A DNA stretch of 64,000 nt from Rhodoferax koreense (GTDB lineage: Bacteria; Pseudomonadota; Gammaproteobacteria; Burkholderiales; Burkholderiaceae_C). The notes under the pieces are model-generated. The model ran no database searches and was not told the origin of the DNA. It saw only the letters and a program-made list of their open reading frames with translations. The stretch's first letter is position 1. Every line of letters begins with the position of its first letter. The position numbers and the translations under genes were made by a program. Location: positions 4,960,001 through 5,024,000 of the forward strand of contig NZ_CP019236.1 in NCBI RefSeq assembly GCF_001955695.1, given 5' to 3'. Shown piece by piece: positions 55,209 through 64,000 of the stretch.

Positions 55209-55921
55209 GCGACCATCTTTTGACCGTGAAGGGCCTGTCGGCCTTCTATGGACCTTTCCAGGTGCTTCACGACGTGGACTTCCGCCTGCGCAAGGGCGAG
55301 ATCACCACGCTGCTCGGCGCCAACGGCGCCGGCAAGACCAGCACCCTGCGCGCGCTGTCGCAGATGATCCGCACCGAGGGCAGCATCCAGTTCGAGGGCG
55401 AACCGATGGACGGGAGCAGCCCCGAGTCCGTGGCACGCCGGGGCATCGCCCACGTGCCCGACGGCCGCGGCACCTTTGCCGGCCTGTCGGTGGACGAGAA
55501 CCTGCGCCTGGGCGCCTACATCCGCCGCGACCGCGCGGCGGTGGCCGAGGACATGGAGAAGATGTACGGCTATTTCCCGCGCTTGAAGGAACGCCGGGCG
55601 CAACAGGCCGGCACGCTGTCGGGCGGCGAACAGCAGATGCTGGCCATCTCGCGCGCGCTGATGCTGCGGCCCAAGCTGCTGCTGATGGACGAGCCGTCGT
55701 TCGGCCTGGCGCCGATGGTGGTTCGCGAGATCTTCGAACTGATCCGCCGCATCAACCGCACGGAGAAGACCACCATCCTGCTGGTCGAGCAGAACGCGGC
55801 GCTGACCCTGGAGTTCGCCACCCACGCCTACCTGATGGAGACCGGCCGCATCGTGCTCGCGGGCCGGGCCGAGGACATCAAGCAGGACGACAACGTGCGC
55901 AAGGCCTACCTGGGCTACTGA
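55205..55921 (+). CDS. livF: LIV-type ABC transporter ATP-binding protein (LivF-like)
   Basis: 238 residues. Walker A GANGAGKTSTL, signature LSGGEQQMLAISRALM and Walker B LLLMDEPSFGLAP. Together with LivG it forms the heterodimeric ATPase of the importer. ATG 55205 overlaps the livG stop by four bases. Confidence 0.94.
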   Translation: MSDHLLTVKGLSAFYGPFQVLHDVDFRLRKGEITTLLGANGAGKTSTLRALSQMIRTEGSIQFEGEPMDGSSPESVARRGIAHVPDGRGTFAGLSVDENLRLGAYIRRDRAAVAEDMEKMYGYFPRLKERRAQQAGTLSGGEQQMLAISRALMLRPKLLLMDEPSFGLAPMVVREIFELIRRINRTEKTTILLVEQNAALTLEFATHAYLMETGRIVLAGRAEDIKQDDNVRKAYLGY

Positions 55922-55955
55922 AGCGCACAAGCACCCATTCACCAAAGAGGACAAG

Positions 55956-56828
55956 ATGGAGACTCTCATCCACCAGACCGTCGCCGGCTTCGCCACCGGC
56001 GGCATCTATGCCAGCATGGCGCTGGCCCTGGTCATGATCTACCAGGCCACCGGCAACGTCAATTTCTCGCAGGGCGAGATGGCGATGTTCAGCACCTACA
56101 TCGCCTGGGCGCTGATCCACGCCGGCATCCCCTACTGGGCGGCCTTCGTGCTGACCGTGGCCTTCGCCTTCGTGCTGGGCGCGGGCGTGCAGCACCTGCT
56201 GCTGCGCCCCCTTGGCAACGTGCCGGTGCTGTCGATGGTGACCGTGTTCATCGGCCTGCTCGTCATCTTCAACAGCGTCGCGGGCTGGCTCTTCACCTAC
56301 ACCATCAAGTCCTTCCCGAGCCCGTTCCCGGACCGGCCGCCGTTCGGCCAGACCTATGTCTCGTCGCACGAACTGGGCACCGTCGGCGTCACGCTGGCCG
56401 TGCTGTTGCTGCTGTTCTGCTTCTTCCGCTTCACTTCGCTGGGCCTGGCCATGCGCGCGGCAGCGCAGAACCCGGTGTCCAGCCGCCTGGTGGGCATCCG
56501 GGTCGGCTGGATGCTCGCGCTCGGTTGGGGCCTGGCCTCGGCCATCGGCGCGGTTGCCGGGATGATGGTCGCACCCGTGCTGTACCTGGACCCCAACATG
56601 ATGTCCGGCGTGCTGCTCTATGCCTTGGCCGCCGCGCTGGTGGGCGGCATCGACAGCCCGCTGGGCGCGGTGATCGGCGGCCTCATCGTGGGCGTGCTGG
56701 AGAACCTGGTCGGCACCTACCTGATCGGCACCGAACTCAAGCTCACCGTCGCGCTGCTGCTGATCGTCGGCGTGCTGGTGATCAGGCCGTCCGGCCTGCT
56801 GGGAACGCGACACGTGACAAAGGTCTGA
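55956..56828 (+). CDS. livH: LIV-type ABC transporter permease (LivH-like)
   Basis: 290 residues with about eight membrane helices. The family pattern is visible in GFATGGIYASMALALVMIYQATGNVNFSQGE and AAALVGGIDSPLGAVIGGLIVG. The ribosome site is AAAGAGGA before ATG 55956. Member of the HAAT importer family. Confidence 0.92.
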   Translation: METLIHQTVAGFATGGIYASMALALVMIYQATGNVNFSQGEMAMFSTYIAWALIHAGIPYWAAFVLTVAFAFVLGAGVQHLLLRPLGNVPVLSMVTVFIGLLVIFNSVAGWLFTYTIKSFPSPFPDRPPFGQTYVSSHELGTVGVTLAVLLLLFCFFRFTSLGLAMRAAAQNPVSSRLVGIRVGWMLALGWGLASAIGAVAGMMVAPVLYLDPNMMSGVLLYALAAALVGGIDSPLGAVIGGLIVGVLENLVGTYLIGTELKLTVALLLIVGVLVIRPSGLLGTRHVTKV

Positions 56829-56831
56829 GCC

Positions 56832-57866
56832 ATGATGAACCAAGCTACTTCCACCCCCCTCTCATCCGCTGCACCCGCTGCACCCGCTGCGTCCACCGGT
56901 CCCGCCCGCGCATGGCCTGCCGGCCGCGTGGCGGGCGCGGCCGGCCTCGCCGCAGTCGTACTGGTCGCGCCGTTTTTCGCCAGCAACTACCTGCTGTTCC
57001 AGTGCACCATGGTCATGGTCTATGCGATCGCGCTGCTGGGCCTGAACATCCTGACCGGCTACAACGGCCAGATCTCGATCGGCCATGGTGCGTTCTACGC
57101 CATGGGCGCCTACGTGGCCGCGATCCTGATGGACCAGTGGAACGTGTCCTACTGGCTCACGCTGCCCGCCGCAGGCGCCGTGTGCCTGGTGGTCGGCTTC
57201 CTGTTCGGCCTGCCGGCGCTGCGGCTGGCCGGGCTCTACCTGGCGCTGGCCACCTATGCCCTGGGCGTCGCGCTGCCGCAGCTGCTGAAGTTCAAGAAGT
57301 TCGAGGGCTGGACCGGCGGCGTGCACGGCATCATCCTGACCAAGCCGGACGCGCCGTTCGGCCTGCCGGTCAACGCCGACCAGTGGCTCTATTTCTTCAC
57401 GCTGGCGATCGCGGCCCTGATGTTCCTGCTGGGCTGGAATCTGCTGCGCGGGCGGATCGGCCGCGCGCTGATGGCGGTGCGCGACCATCCGATCGCGGCC
57501 GCCACGATGGGCGTGAACACCTCGCTGTACAAGTCGCTCGCGTTCGGCGTCAGCGCCATGTTCACCGGTGTCGCCGGCGCACTGGGCGCGATCGCGGTGC
57601 AGTTCGTGTCGCCGGAGAGCTTCACGATCTTCCTGTCCATCTCGTTCCTGGTCGGGATCGTGGTGGGCGGCGTGGCCACCATCCCCGGCGCCATCCTGGG
57701 CGCGGTCTTCATCCAGTTCGTCCCGAACTTCGCCGCTTCCATTTCGGAGGGCGCGCCATGGGCCATCTACGGCGTGGTGCTGATCGGATTCACCTTCCTG
57801 GCGCCGCGCGGCCTCGCCGGCGTCCTGCTTCGCGCGCGCCGGCCGGCACAGCCGGCGCGCCACTGA
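56832..57866 (+). CDS. livM: LIV-type ABC transporter permease (LivM-like)
   Basis: 344 residues, an Ala/Pro-rich N-terminus then about nine helices; ALLGLNILTGYNGQISIGHGAFYAMGAY is the LivM hallmark and GVATIPGAILGAVFIQFVP the C-terminal one. It starts three bases after livH; ATG 56835 is an alternative. Confidence 0.92.
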   Translation: MMNQATSTPLSSAAPAAPAASTGPARAWPAGRVAGAAGLAAVVLVAPFFASNYLLFQCTMVMVYAIALLGLNILTGYNGQISIGHGAFYAMGAYVAAILMDQWNVSYWLTLPAAGAVCLVVGFLFGLPALRLAGLYLALATYALGVALPQLLKFKKFEGWTGGVHGIILTKPDAPFGLPVNADQWLYFFTLAIAALMFLLGWNLLRGRIGRALMAVRDHPIAAATMGVNTSLYKSLAFGVSAMFTGVAGALGAIAVQFVSPESFTIFLSISFLVGIVVGGVATIPGAILGAVFIQFVPNFAASISEGAPWAIYGVVLIGFTFLAPRGLAGVLLRARRPAQPARH

Positions 57867-57907
57867 CCCGCAACCCGTTACCCAACCAAGAGAGAAAGAG
57901 GAGCATC

Positions 57908-59116
57908 ATGAAATCCATCCGGAAATTCCAGATCGCGCTGCTGTGTGCGGCCGGCGTGCTCAGCGCCGGGCCGGCAATGGCCGCCGAGCCCACGCCGGGC
58001 GTGACCAAGACCGAGATCCGCCTGGGCCAGACCATGGCCTACAGCGGCCCCGTGTCCGCCTACGGCCAATACGGCCGAGCCGAGCAGGCCTATTTCAAGA
58101 TGCTGAACGAGCGCGGCGGCATCAACGGCCGCAAGGTCACGCTGATCAGCCTGGACGACAGCTACAGCCCGCCCAAGACCATCGAGCAGGTGCGCCGCCT
58201 GGTGGAGCGCGACGAGGTGCTGGCACTGTTCCAGAACCTGGGCACGGCATCGAACACCGCGATCGAGAAATACGTCAACGCCAAGCAGGTCCCCAACCTG
58301 TTCGCCATCTCGGGCGATTCGAAGTGGGCCGACGGCAAGGCGCATCCGTTCACCACGAGCTGGCAGCCGAGCAACCAGACCGAGGCCCGCATCTACGCCA
58401 AGCACATCCTGGCGAGCCGCCCCGACGCGAAGATCGCGGTGCTCTACCAGAACGACGACTACGGCAAGGACGCGCTCAAGGGCTTCAAGGACGAACTGGG
58501 CGACAAGGCCTCGCTGATCGTTGCCGAAAAGTCCTATGAGGTCAGCGACCCGACCATCGACTCGCAGATCGTCTCCTTCAAGGGCGCAGGCGCCGACGTC
58601 TTCTTCAGCATCACCACGCAGAAGTTCGCGGCGCAGGCAATCCGCAAGGCCTACGACATCGGCTGGAAGCCGGTGCAATACCTCAACAGCCTGGCCTCGT
58701 CGGTCGGCGCGGTGCTCGAGCCGGCCGGACTGGACAAGTCGGTGGGCATCATCTCGGTGGCCTACCTCAAGGACCCCTCCGACAAGCGTTGGGCCAACGA
58801 CGCCGGCATGAAGGACTACCTGGAGTTCATGAAGAAGTACATGCCCGGCGACAACGTGTACGACACGCTCAACGTCTTCGGCTACTCCGCGGCGCAGACG
58901 CTCGCCCACGTGCTCAAGCAGTGCGGCGACGACCTGTCGCGCGAGAATCTCATGCGCCAGGCCACCAGCATCGACAACCTGGCTCTGCCGATGGTGCTGC
59001 CCGGCATCCTCGTCAAGACCACGCCTGAAAAACGCACCGCACTGCGCTCCATGCAGCTGGCCAGCTTTGACGGCAAGGCCTGGCAACTGTTCGGCGACGT
59101 CATCGGCACACGCTGA
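57908..59116 (+). CDS. LIV-type periplasmic substrate-binding protein
   Basis: 402 residues with a signal peptide (MKSIRKFQIALLCAAGVLSA, cut near AMA-AEP) and the type I binding fold: IRLGQTMAYSGPVSAYGQYGR, NQTEARIYAKHIL, VLYQNDDYGKDALKG. The ligand is not leucine by default: these proteins also bind aromatic acids, amides and short fatty acids. It is encoded directly behind livM, as usual, and its ribosome site is GAGGAG. Confidence 0.92.
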   Translation: MKSIRKFQIALLCAAGVLSAGPAMAAEPTPGVTKTEIRLGQTMAYSGPVSAYGQYGRAEQAYFKMLNERGGINGRKVTLISLDDSYSPPKTIEQVRRLVERDEVLALFQNLGTASNTAIEKYVNAKQVPNLFAISGDSKWADGKAHPFTTSWQPSNQTEARIYAKHILASRPDAKIAVLYQNDDYGKDALKGFKDELGDKASLIVAEKSYEVSDPTIDSQIVSFKGAGADVFFSITTQKFAAQAIRKAYDIGWKPVQYLNSLASSVGAVLEPAGLDKSVGIISVAYLKDPSDKRWANDAGMKDYLEFMKKYMPGDNVYDTLNVFGYSAAQTLAHVLKQCGDDLSRENLMRQATSIDNLALPMVLPGILVKTTPEKRTALRSMQLASFDGKAWQLFGDVIGTR

Positions 59117-59139
59117 ACCACGCGACCCAGGACGGCTCC

Positions 59140-59832
59140 ATGCACAAGATCCAAATTCCCCAGGACGCCATCGACCGCGCGATTGCACGCCGTGGCGCGC
59201 TGCAGGTCTTCGACCATCTGGAGCCGTCGCGCACGGCGCTGCTGGTGATCGACCTGCAAAACGGCTTCATGGCGCCGGGCCAGCCCGGCGAACTGGCGCA
59301 GGCGCGGGCCATTGTCGACAACGTCAACCGCCTTGCCGGCACGCTGCGCGAGGCCGGCGGCCACGTGGTGTGGGTGCGCCACACGCATGGCGGCCCGGCG
59401 GCGGGCCAGCCGTGGCCGCGTTTCCTGGAGTTCGCGGCGGCAGGCTGGGGCCAGGCGCTCAATGCCGCCCTGGTGCCCGGCGGGGAGGGCCACGCGCTCT
59501 ACCCTGCGCTGCAGACCCGGCCGGAAGACGACGTGGTCGACAAGACACGCTTCAGCGCGCTGATCCAGGGCTCCTCCGATCTGCACGAACGGCTGCAGAG
59601 CCGCGGCATCGACACCGTGATCGTCACCGGTACGATCACCAACGTCTGCTGCGAATCGACCGCACGTGATGCGATGATGCTCAACTACAAGGTGCATTTC
59701 GTCTCGGACGCCAACGCTGCGCGCAGCGACGCCGAACACAATGCGACCTTGGGCAATATGCTGCTGTGGTTCGCCGATGTGCGCTCCACCGATGAACTCA
59801 TCCAATTGGTCCGCACCCCGAAGGGGGTTTGA
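59140..59832 (+). CDS. Isochorismatase-family cysteine hydrolase
   Basis: 230 residues. The catalytic triad is Asp in VIDLQNGFM, Lys in VVDKTRFSAL and Cys in TNVCCESTARDA, as in RutB, maleamate and N-carbamoylsarcosine amidohydrolases. It most likely cleaves an amide, producing the carboxylate that the cluster activates with CoA; that order of steps is inference. Its C-terminal region matches amidase-like rather than true isochorismatase members. Confidence 0.88.
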   Translation: MHKIQIPQDAIDRAIARRGALQVFDHLEPSRTALLVIDLQNGFMAPGQPGELAQARAIVDNVNRLAGTLREAGGHVVWVRHTHGGPAAGQPWPRFLEFAAAGWGQALNAALVPGGEGHALYPALQTRPEDDVVDKTRFSALIQGSSDLHERLQSRGIDTVIVTGTITNVCCESTARDAMMLNYKVHFVSDANAARSDAEHNATLGNMLLWFADVRSTDELIQLVRTPKGV

Positions 59833-59843
59833 AAGCGTTTCAC

Positions 59844-60545
59844 ATGGTCGACTCCGCCACGCCCCCGCGCAAGCCGCGGGCCCAGAAAGATACTTCCACC
59901 AGCACCGCCACCAGTTCCACCGCCGCGGCGCCGCGACGGCGCCGCTCGCAGGAAGAGCGCACCGGCGAGACGCGCGCCAAGCTGATCGAAGCCGGCGTGG
60001 CGGTGCTCAACGAGGTCGGTTTCTCCAAGACCACCTCGCTGCTGATTGCCAAGCGGGCGAACGTGTCGCGTGGCGCGTTCCAGCACCAGTTCGGCACGGT
60101 GCAGAACCTGATGCTGCAGATGGTGCAGCACCTGTCGCACGACCTCGTGGGCCAGATCGAACTCGAAAGCATCCGGCTCGCATCGCCGGACGAGCGCCTG
60201 CGCGCCATCGCGCTGCGCTACTGGCATGTCTACCAGAGCCCGGAATACCGCGCCGTGCTGCTGATCTGGATCGGCTCGGTGCAGGACGTCGACCTCGTCG
60301 ACCGCATCGACCGGCTGATGCAGTCCATTGACTCGCAGCGCGACAAGAACTGGACCGAGATCTTCGCCGACCAGCAGATCCCCGAAAAAGACCTCTTCAC
60401 CTTCCGCCGCATGTTGCTGGCGATGGTGCGAGGTTTAGCGATCCATGCCATCTACAGCAAGCGCCCGGTGAGTTTCGACGACATCCTGGGCCTCGTCGTG
60501 CGGTTGTGGAGCGAGCTGCCGTCTGCCCAGTCAGAACCCGCCTGA
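59844..60545 (+). CDS. TetR-family transcriptional regulator
   Basis: 233 residues. A Pro/Thr/Ser/Arg-rich N-terminal tail of about 35 residues precedes the TetR DNA-binding helix-turn-helix (AKLIEAGVAVLNEVGFSKTTSLLIAKRANVSRGAFQHQF). The C-terminal domain is a variable ligand-binding region. ATG 59844 is preferred; a TTG at 59829 overlapping the hydrolase stop is possible. Lying at the end of the importer-hydrolase genes, it probably represses them, for example at 54352-54373. Confidence 0.88.
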   Translation: MVDSATPPRKPRAQKDTSTSTATSSTAAAPRRRRSQEERTGETRAKLIEAGVAVLNEVGFSKTTSLLIAKRANVSRGAFQHQFGTVQNLMLQMVQHLSHDLVGQIELESIRLASPDERLRAIALRYWHVYQSPEYRAVLLIWIGSVQDVDLVDRIDRLMQSIDSQRDKNWTEIFADQQIPEKDLFTFRRMLLAMVRGLAIHAIYSKRPVSFDDILGLVVRLWSELPSAQSEPA

Positions 60546-60550
60546 ACGCG

Positions 60551-60569
60551 GGGAGCCCGCTGGGCTCTC
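60551..60569. terminator. Hairpin between tetR and the thiolase gene
   Basis: GAGCCC-GCT-GGGCTC is a perfect 6-bp stem with a 3-base loop in the 28-bp gap between two convergent genes; a short T-containing stretch (TCGTTCTC) follows on the plus strand. It is plausibly a weak terminator for the cluster. Confidence 0.55.
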
Positions 60570-60573
60570 GTTC

Positions 60574-61766
<1,193 letters not shown>

Positions 61767-61770
<4 letters not shown>

Positions 61771-63575
61771 GGTGTCTCCTTCGAGGTGAAAATCTGATTG
61801 AAGCGCTTGTGCTGCGCGTAGGGGAAAACGTCGTGCACGCAGCCGGCCTGGATGCGCTCCTTCTGCGCCTGCCAGAAGTCGCGCGCCAGCAGGTCGGCAT
61901 GGTGCCGCATGAAGACTTCGCGCACCGCGGGGTGGCCGAGCAGGAAGGGTGCGAAGGTTTCGGGGAACACGTCCTTCGGGCCGACGCGGTACCAGACTTC
62001 GCCGCTCATTTCCTCTTCCTCGTTGCGCGGCAAGGGCACGCTGCGGAAGTTGCAGTCGGTGAGGTATTCGATCTCGTCGTAGTCGTAGAACACGACCTTG
62101 CCGTGGCGGGCCACGCCGAAGTTCTTCCACAACATATCGCCGGGGAAGATGTTGGCGGCCACCAGGTCCTTGATGGCGTTGCCGTATTCGACCACCGCAC
62201 TCTCGATCTGTGCACGGCCGCGCGGGCTGTCGGCGCCGGCGTCGAAGGCTTCCTGCAGGTACAGGTTCAACGGGATCATGCGCCGCTCGATGTAGACATG
62301 CTTGAGCACCACCTCGCCGCGGCCGTCGCCGATCTCGATCTGGCTCGGCGCGAACTTCTCGATCTCGGCAATGAGCTCGTCGTCGAATCGCTCGCGTGGC
62401 AACGCCACCTCGCTGTATTCGAGCGTGTCGGCCATGCGGCCCACGCGGTCGTGCTGCTTGACCAGCAGGTACTTGCCCTTCACCTGTTCGCGCGTGGTCT
62501 CCTTCTGCGGCGGGAAATGGTCCTTGATCAGCTTGAACACGTAGGGGAACGACGGCAGGTCGAACACCAGCATCACCATGCCCTTGATGCCCGGGGCGAT
62601 GCGGAAGCGGTCGCTCGAATGGTTCAGGTGCTGCAGCAGGTCGCGGTAGAACAGCGTCTTGCCCTGCTTGGCCAGGCCGAGCGCGTTGTAGATCTCATTG
62701 CGCGGTTTCCTGGGCATCATGCTGCGCAGGAACTGCACGTAGGCCGACGGAATCTCCATGTCGACCATGAAATACGCCCGCGCGAAGCTGAACAGCATGA
62801 GCATGTCGTCTTCGCCGATCAGCACGGCGTCGATGGCGAGGCGGCCGTTCGCACCGTGCAGCACCGGCAGCGCGAACGGATGCGCCGAGAACCCGTTGAT
62901 CAGCTTGCCGCACAGGTAGGCACCCTTGTTGCGGAAGAAGGGTGTGGCGAGCATCTGGATCTGGAAATTGGCGCGCAACGGTGCGTCGCCGAGCCAGGCC
63001 TGCAGCAACTGGCGCACACGCGCGGCGTCGCGCGGCAGGTCGTCGAACACGCGCTGCAGGTCGAAGTCATTGACCATCTGCACCAGCACCGCGTCGAAGG
63101 TGCCGGGTGTGGGGTAGTAGGCGCGGTAGGTCGGGCGCTGGTTCGCCCCGCCGATGCCGACCTCGATGTATTCGGTGCTGACCGCAGGCCGCACGAAGAT
63201 GAAGTCGTTGTGGAAGTAGCTGCGGTGCAGGATCTTGGTCGTGACCGAGTTGAAGAAGGTCTCGGCCAACTCGGGCTGGTGGTGGTCGACCAGCAGCCCG
63301 ATGTAGTGCAGCTTGACCTGCTGCCATACGTCCATGGCCTGTTCGCCCGCCTTGAACTCCTTGGCCAGCCGCATCACGCATTCCTTGACACGCAGGTCGT
63401 AGAACTCGATGCGTTCGCGCTGCGCGCGCTGCTGGCCGCGCCAGTCCGCCGTCTCGAAGCGGTGTTTGGCACGCGCCGATTCCGCGCGGAACAGCCGGTA
63501 GTGCCGGTTGAAGCCGTCCAGCATCGCGCGGGCGATGTCGTAGGCCAGCGGGGAATCGAGGCGCTGGGGGAACAT
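61767..63575 (-). CDS. aceK: Isocitrate dehydrogenase kinase/phosphatase AceK
   Basis: 602 residues; reversibly phosphorylates isocitrate dehydrogenase to steer carbon to the glyoxylate shunt. The length fits AceK, with the ATP-binding [20 protein letters not shown] and catalytic [26 protein letters not shown] segments visible. No aceA or aceB is nearby. Its TGA overlaps the thiolase start, linking shunt control with acetyl-CoA metabolism. Confidence 0.97.
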
Positions 63576-63609
63576 GGTGGGCCCCGCTTGAACGATCTCG
63601 GCCCGGGGC

Positions 63610-64000
63610 TCAGGTCTGCGGCACGCCCTTGGGGCCGCGCGCCGCGATCACGCCGTCCAGCGCGGCGCGATACGCGGGCTCGATCGAGTCGGTGCTGGCC
63701 ACCGTCATGTGCAGGTCCTGCAGCAGGCCGTCGTGCACGCCGAAGGCCCAGCCGTGCACGCTGACCTGCTGGCCGCGGGCCCAGGCGTCCTGCATGACCG
63801 TGCTCACGCACACGTTGACCACCTGCTCGATGACGTTCAGGTCGCACAGGGCATCGGCGCGCTGGCCGTCCTGCAACTGGTCGAGCAGCGCGGCGTGGCG
63901 CACCCGCACCGACTGCACGTGCAGCAGCCAGTTGTCGGCGATGCCGATGCGCGCGCGCTCCAGCGCCGCCTGCACGCCCGAGCAGCCGTAATGGCCGACG
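63610..64000 (-). CDS. Beta-class carbonic anhydrase (5' end outside window)
   Basis: Only the C-terminal 129 codons are inside the window; the frame is open at 64000. The visible start of the fragment is the zinc-binding HYGCSGV (His and Cys ligands), followed by a helical C-terminus with [16 protein letters not shown], typical of Can-like beta-carbonic anhydrases. The start codon cannot be given. Confidence 0.88.
   Translation of the reverse strand, partial: VGHYGCSGVQAALERARIGIADNWLLHVQSVRVRHAALLDQLQDGQRADALCDLNVIEQVVNVCVSTVMQDAWARGQQVSVHGWAFGVHDGLLQDLHMTVASTDSIEPAYRAALDGVIAARGPKGVPQT

Overview
The window is a 64 kb chromosomal segment of a high-GC betaproteobacterium, most likely a member of the Comamonadaceae (order Burkholderiales). 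This rests on gene content and order (pilS-pilR, accB-accC-prmA, ahcY-tlyA-metF behind an SAH riboswitch), an Ala/Lys-rich histone H1-like protein, and short intergenic repeats of a type I associate with that family. No rRNA, tRNA, CRISPR array, insertion sequence or prophage was seen. Both ends cut through genes: pilS on the left and a beta-carbonic anhydrase on the right.

Region 1 (1-41,800) is mainly housekeeping: pilS/pilR/ampD; the class Ia ribonucleotide reductase nrdA/nrdB behind two NrdR boxes; a histone-like gene; a minus-strand block with a PfkB kinase, a DUF3426 protein, prmA, accC and accB; a TlpA-like thioredoxin; mpl; aroG with a complete attenuation leader (aromatic-rich peptide, antiterminator, terminator); tldD; rodA; an HDOD protein and a diguanylate cyclase; then yqiA, an RNase II/R-type exonuclease, a TonB-domain protein, mtgA, rlmJ, a Tsx-like porin, an EamA exporter and a Pat-type acetyltransferase. 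The methyl-cycle operon ahcY-tlyA-metF follows, then an acyl-CoA dehydrogenase and an SDR.

Region 2 (40,862-60,545) is the most unusual part. A divergent LysR gene faces about 18.6 kb of co-directional, often overlapping genes: type III CoA-transferase, two-subunit biotin-dependent acyl-CoA carboxylase, crotonase, HMG-CoA-lyase-like enzyme, bioB, a single reading frame joining a complete cytochrome P450 to a complete BioA, bioF, bioD, a five-gene LIV-type ABC importer, an isochorismatase-like hydrolase and a TetR regulator. My reading (inference) is a catabolic module for an imported branched or hydrophobic carboxylate or amide. It uses a biotin enzyme and carries its own biotin supply, in which the P450 domain would make the pimeloyl precursor (BioI-like) and is fused to the aminotransferase of the same pathway. 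The crotonase and the lyase each lack a catalytic residue usual in their families, so the substrate is probably not simply methylglutaconyl-CoA/HMG-CoA.

Region 3 (60,551-64,000) holds a minus-strand thiolase and aceK with overlapping stop and start codons, and the 3' part of a beta-carbonic anhydrase gene.
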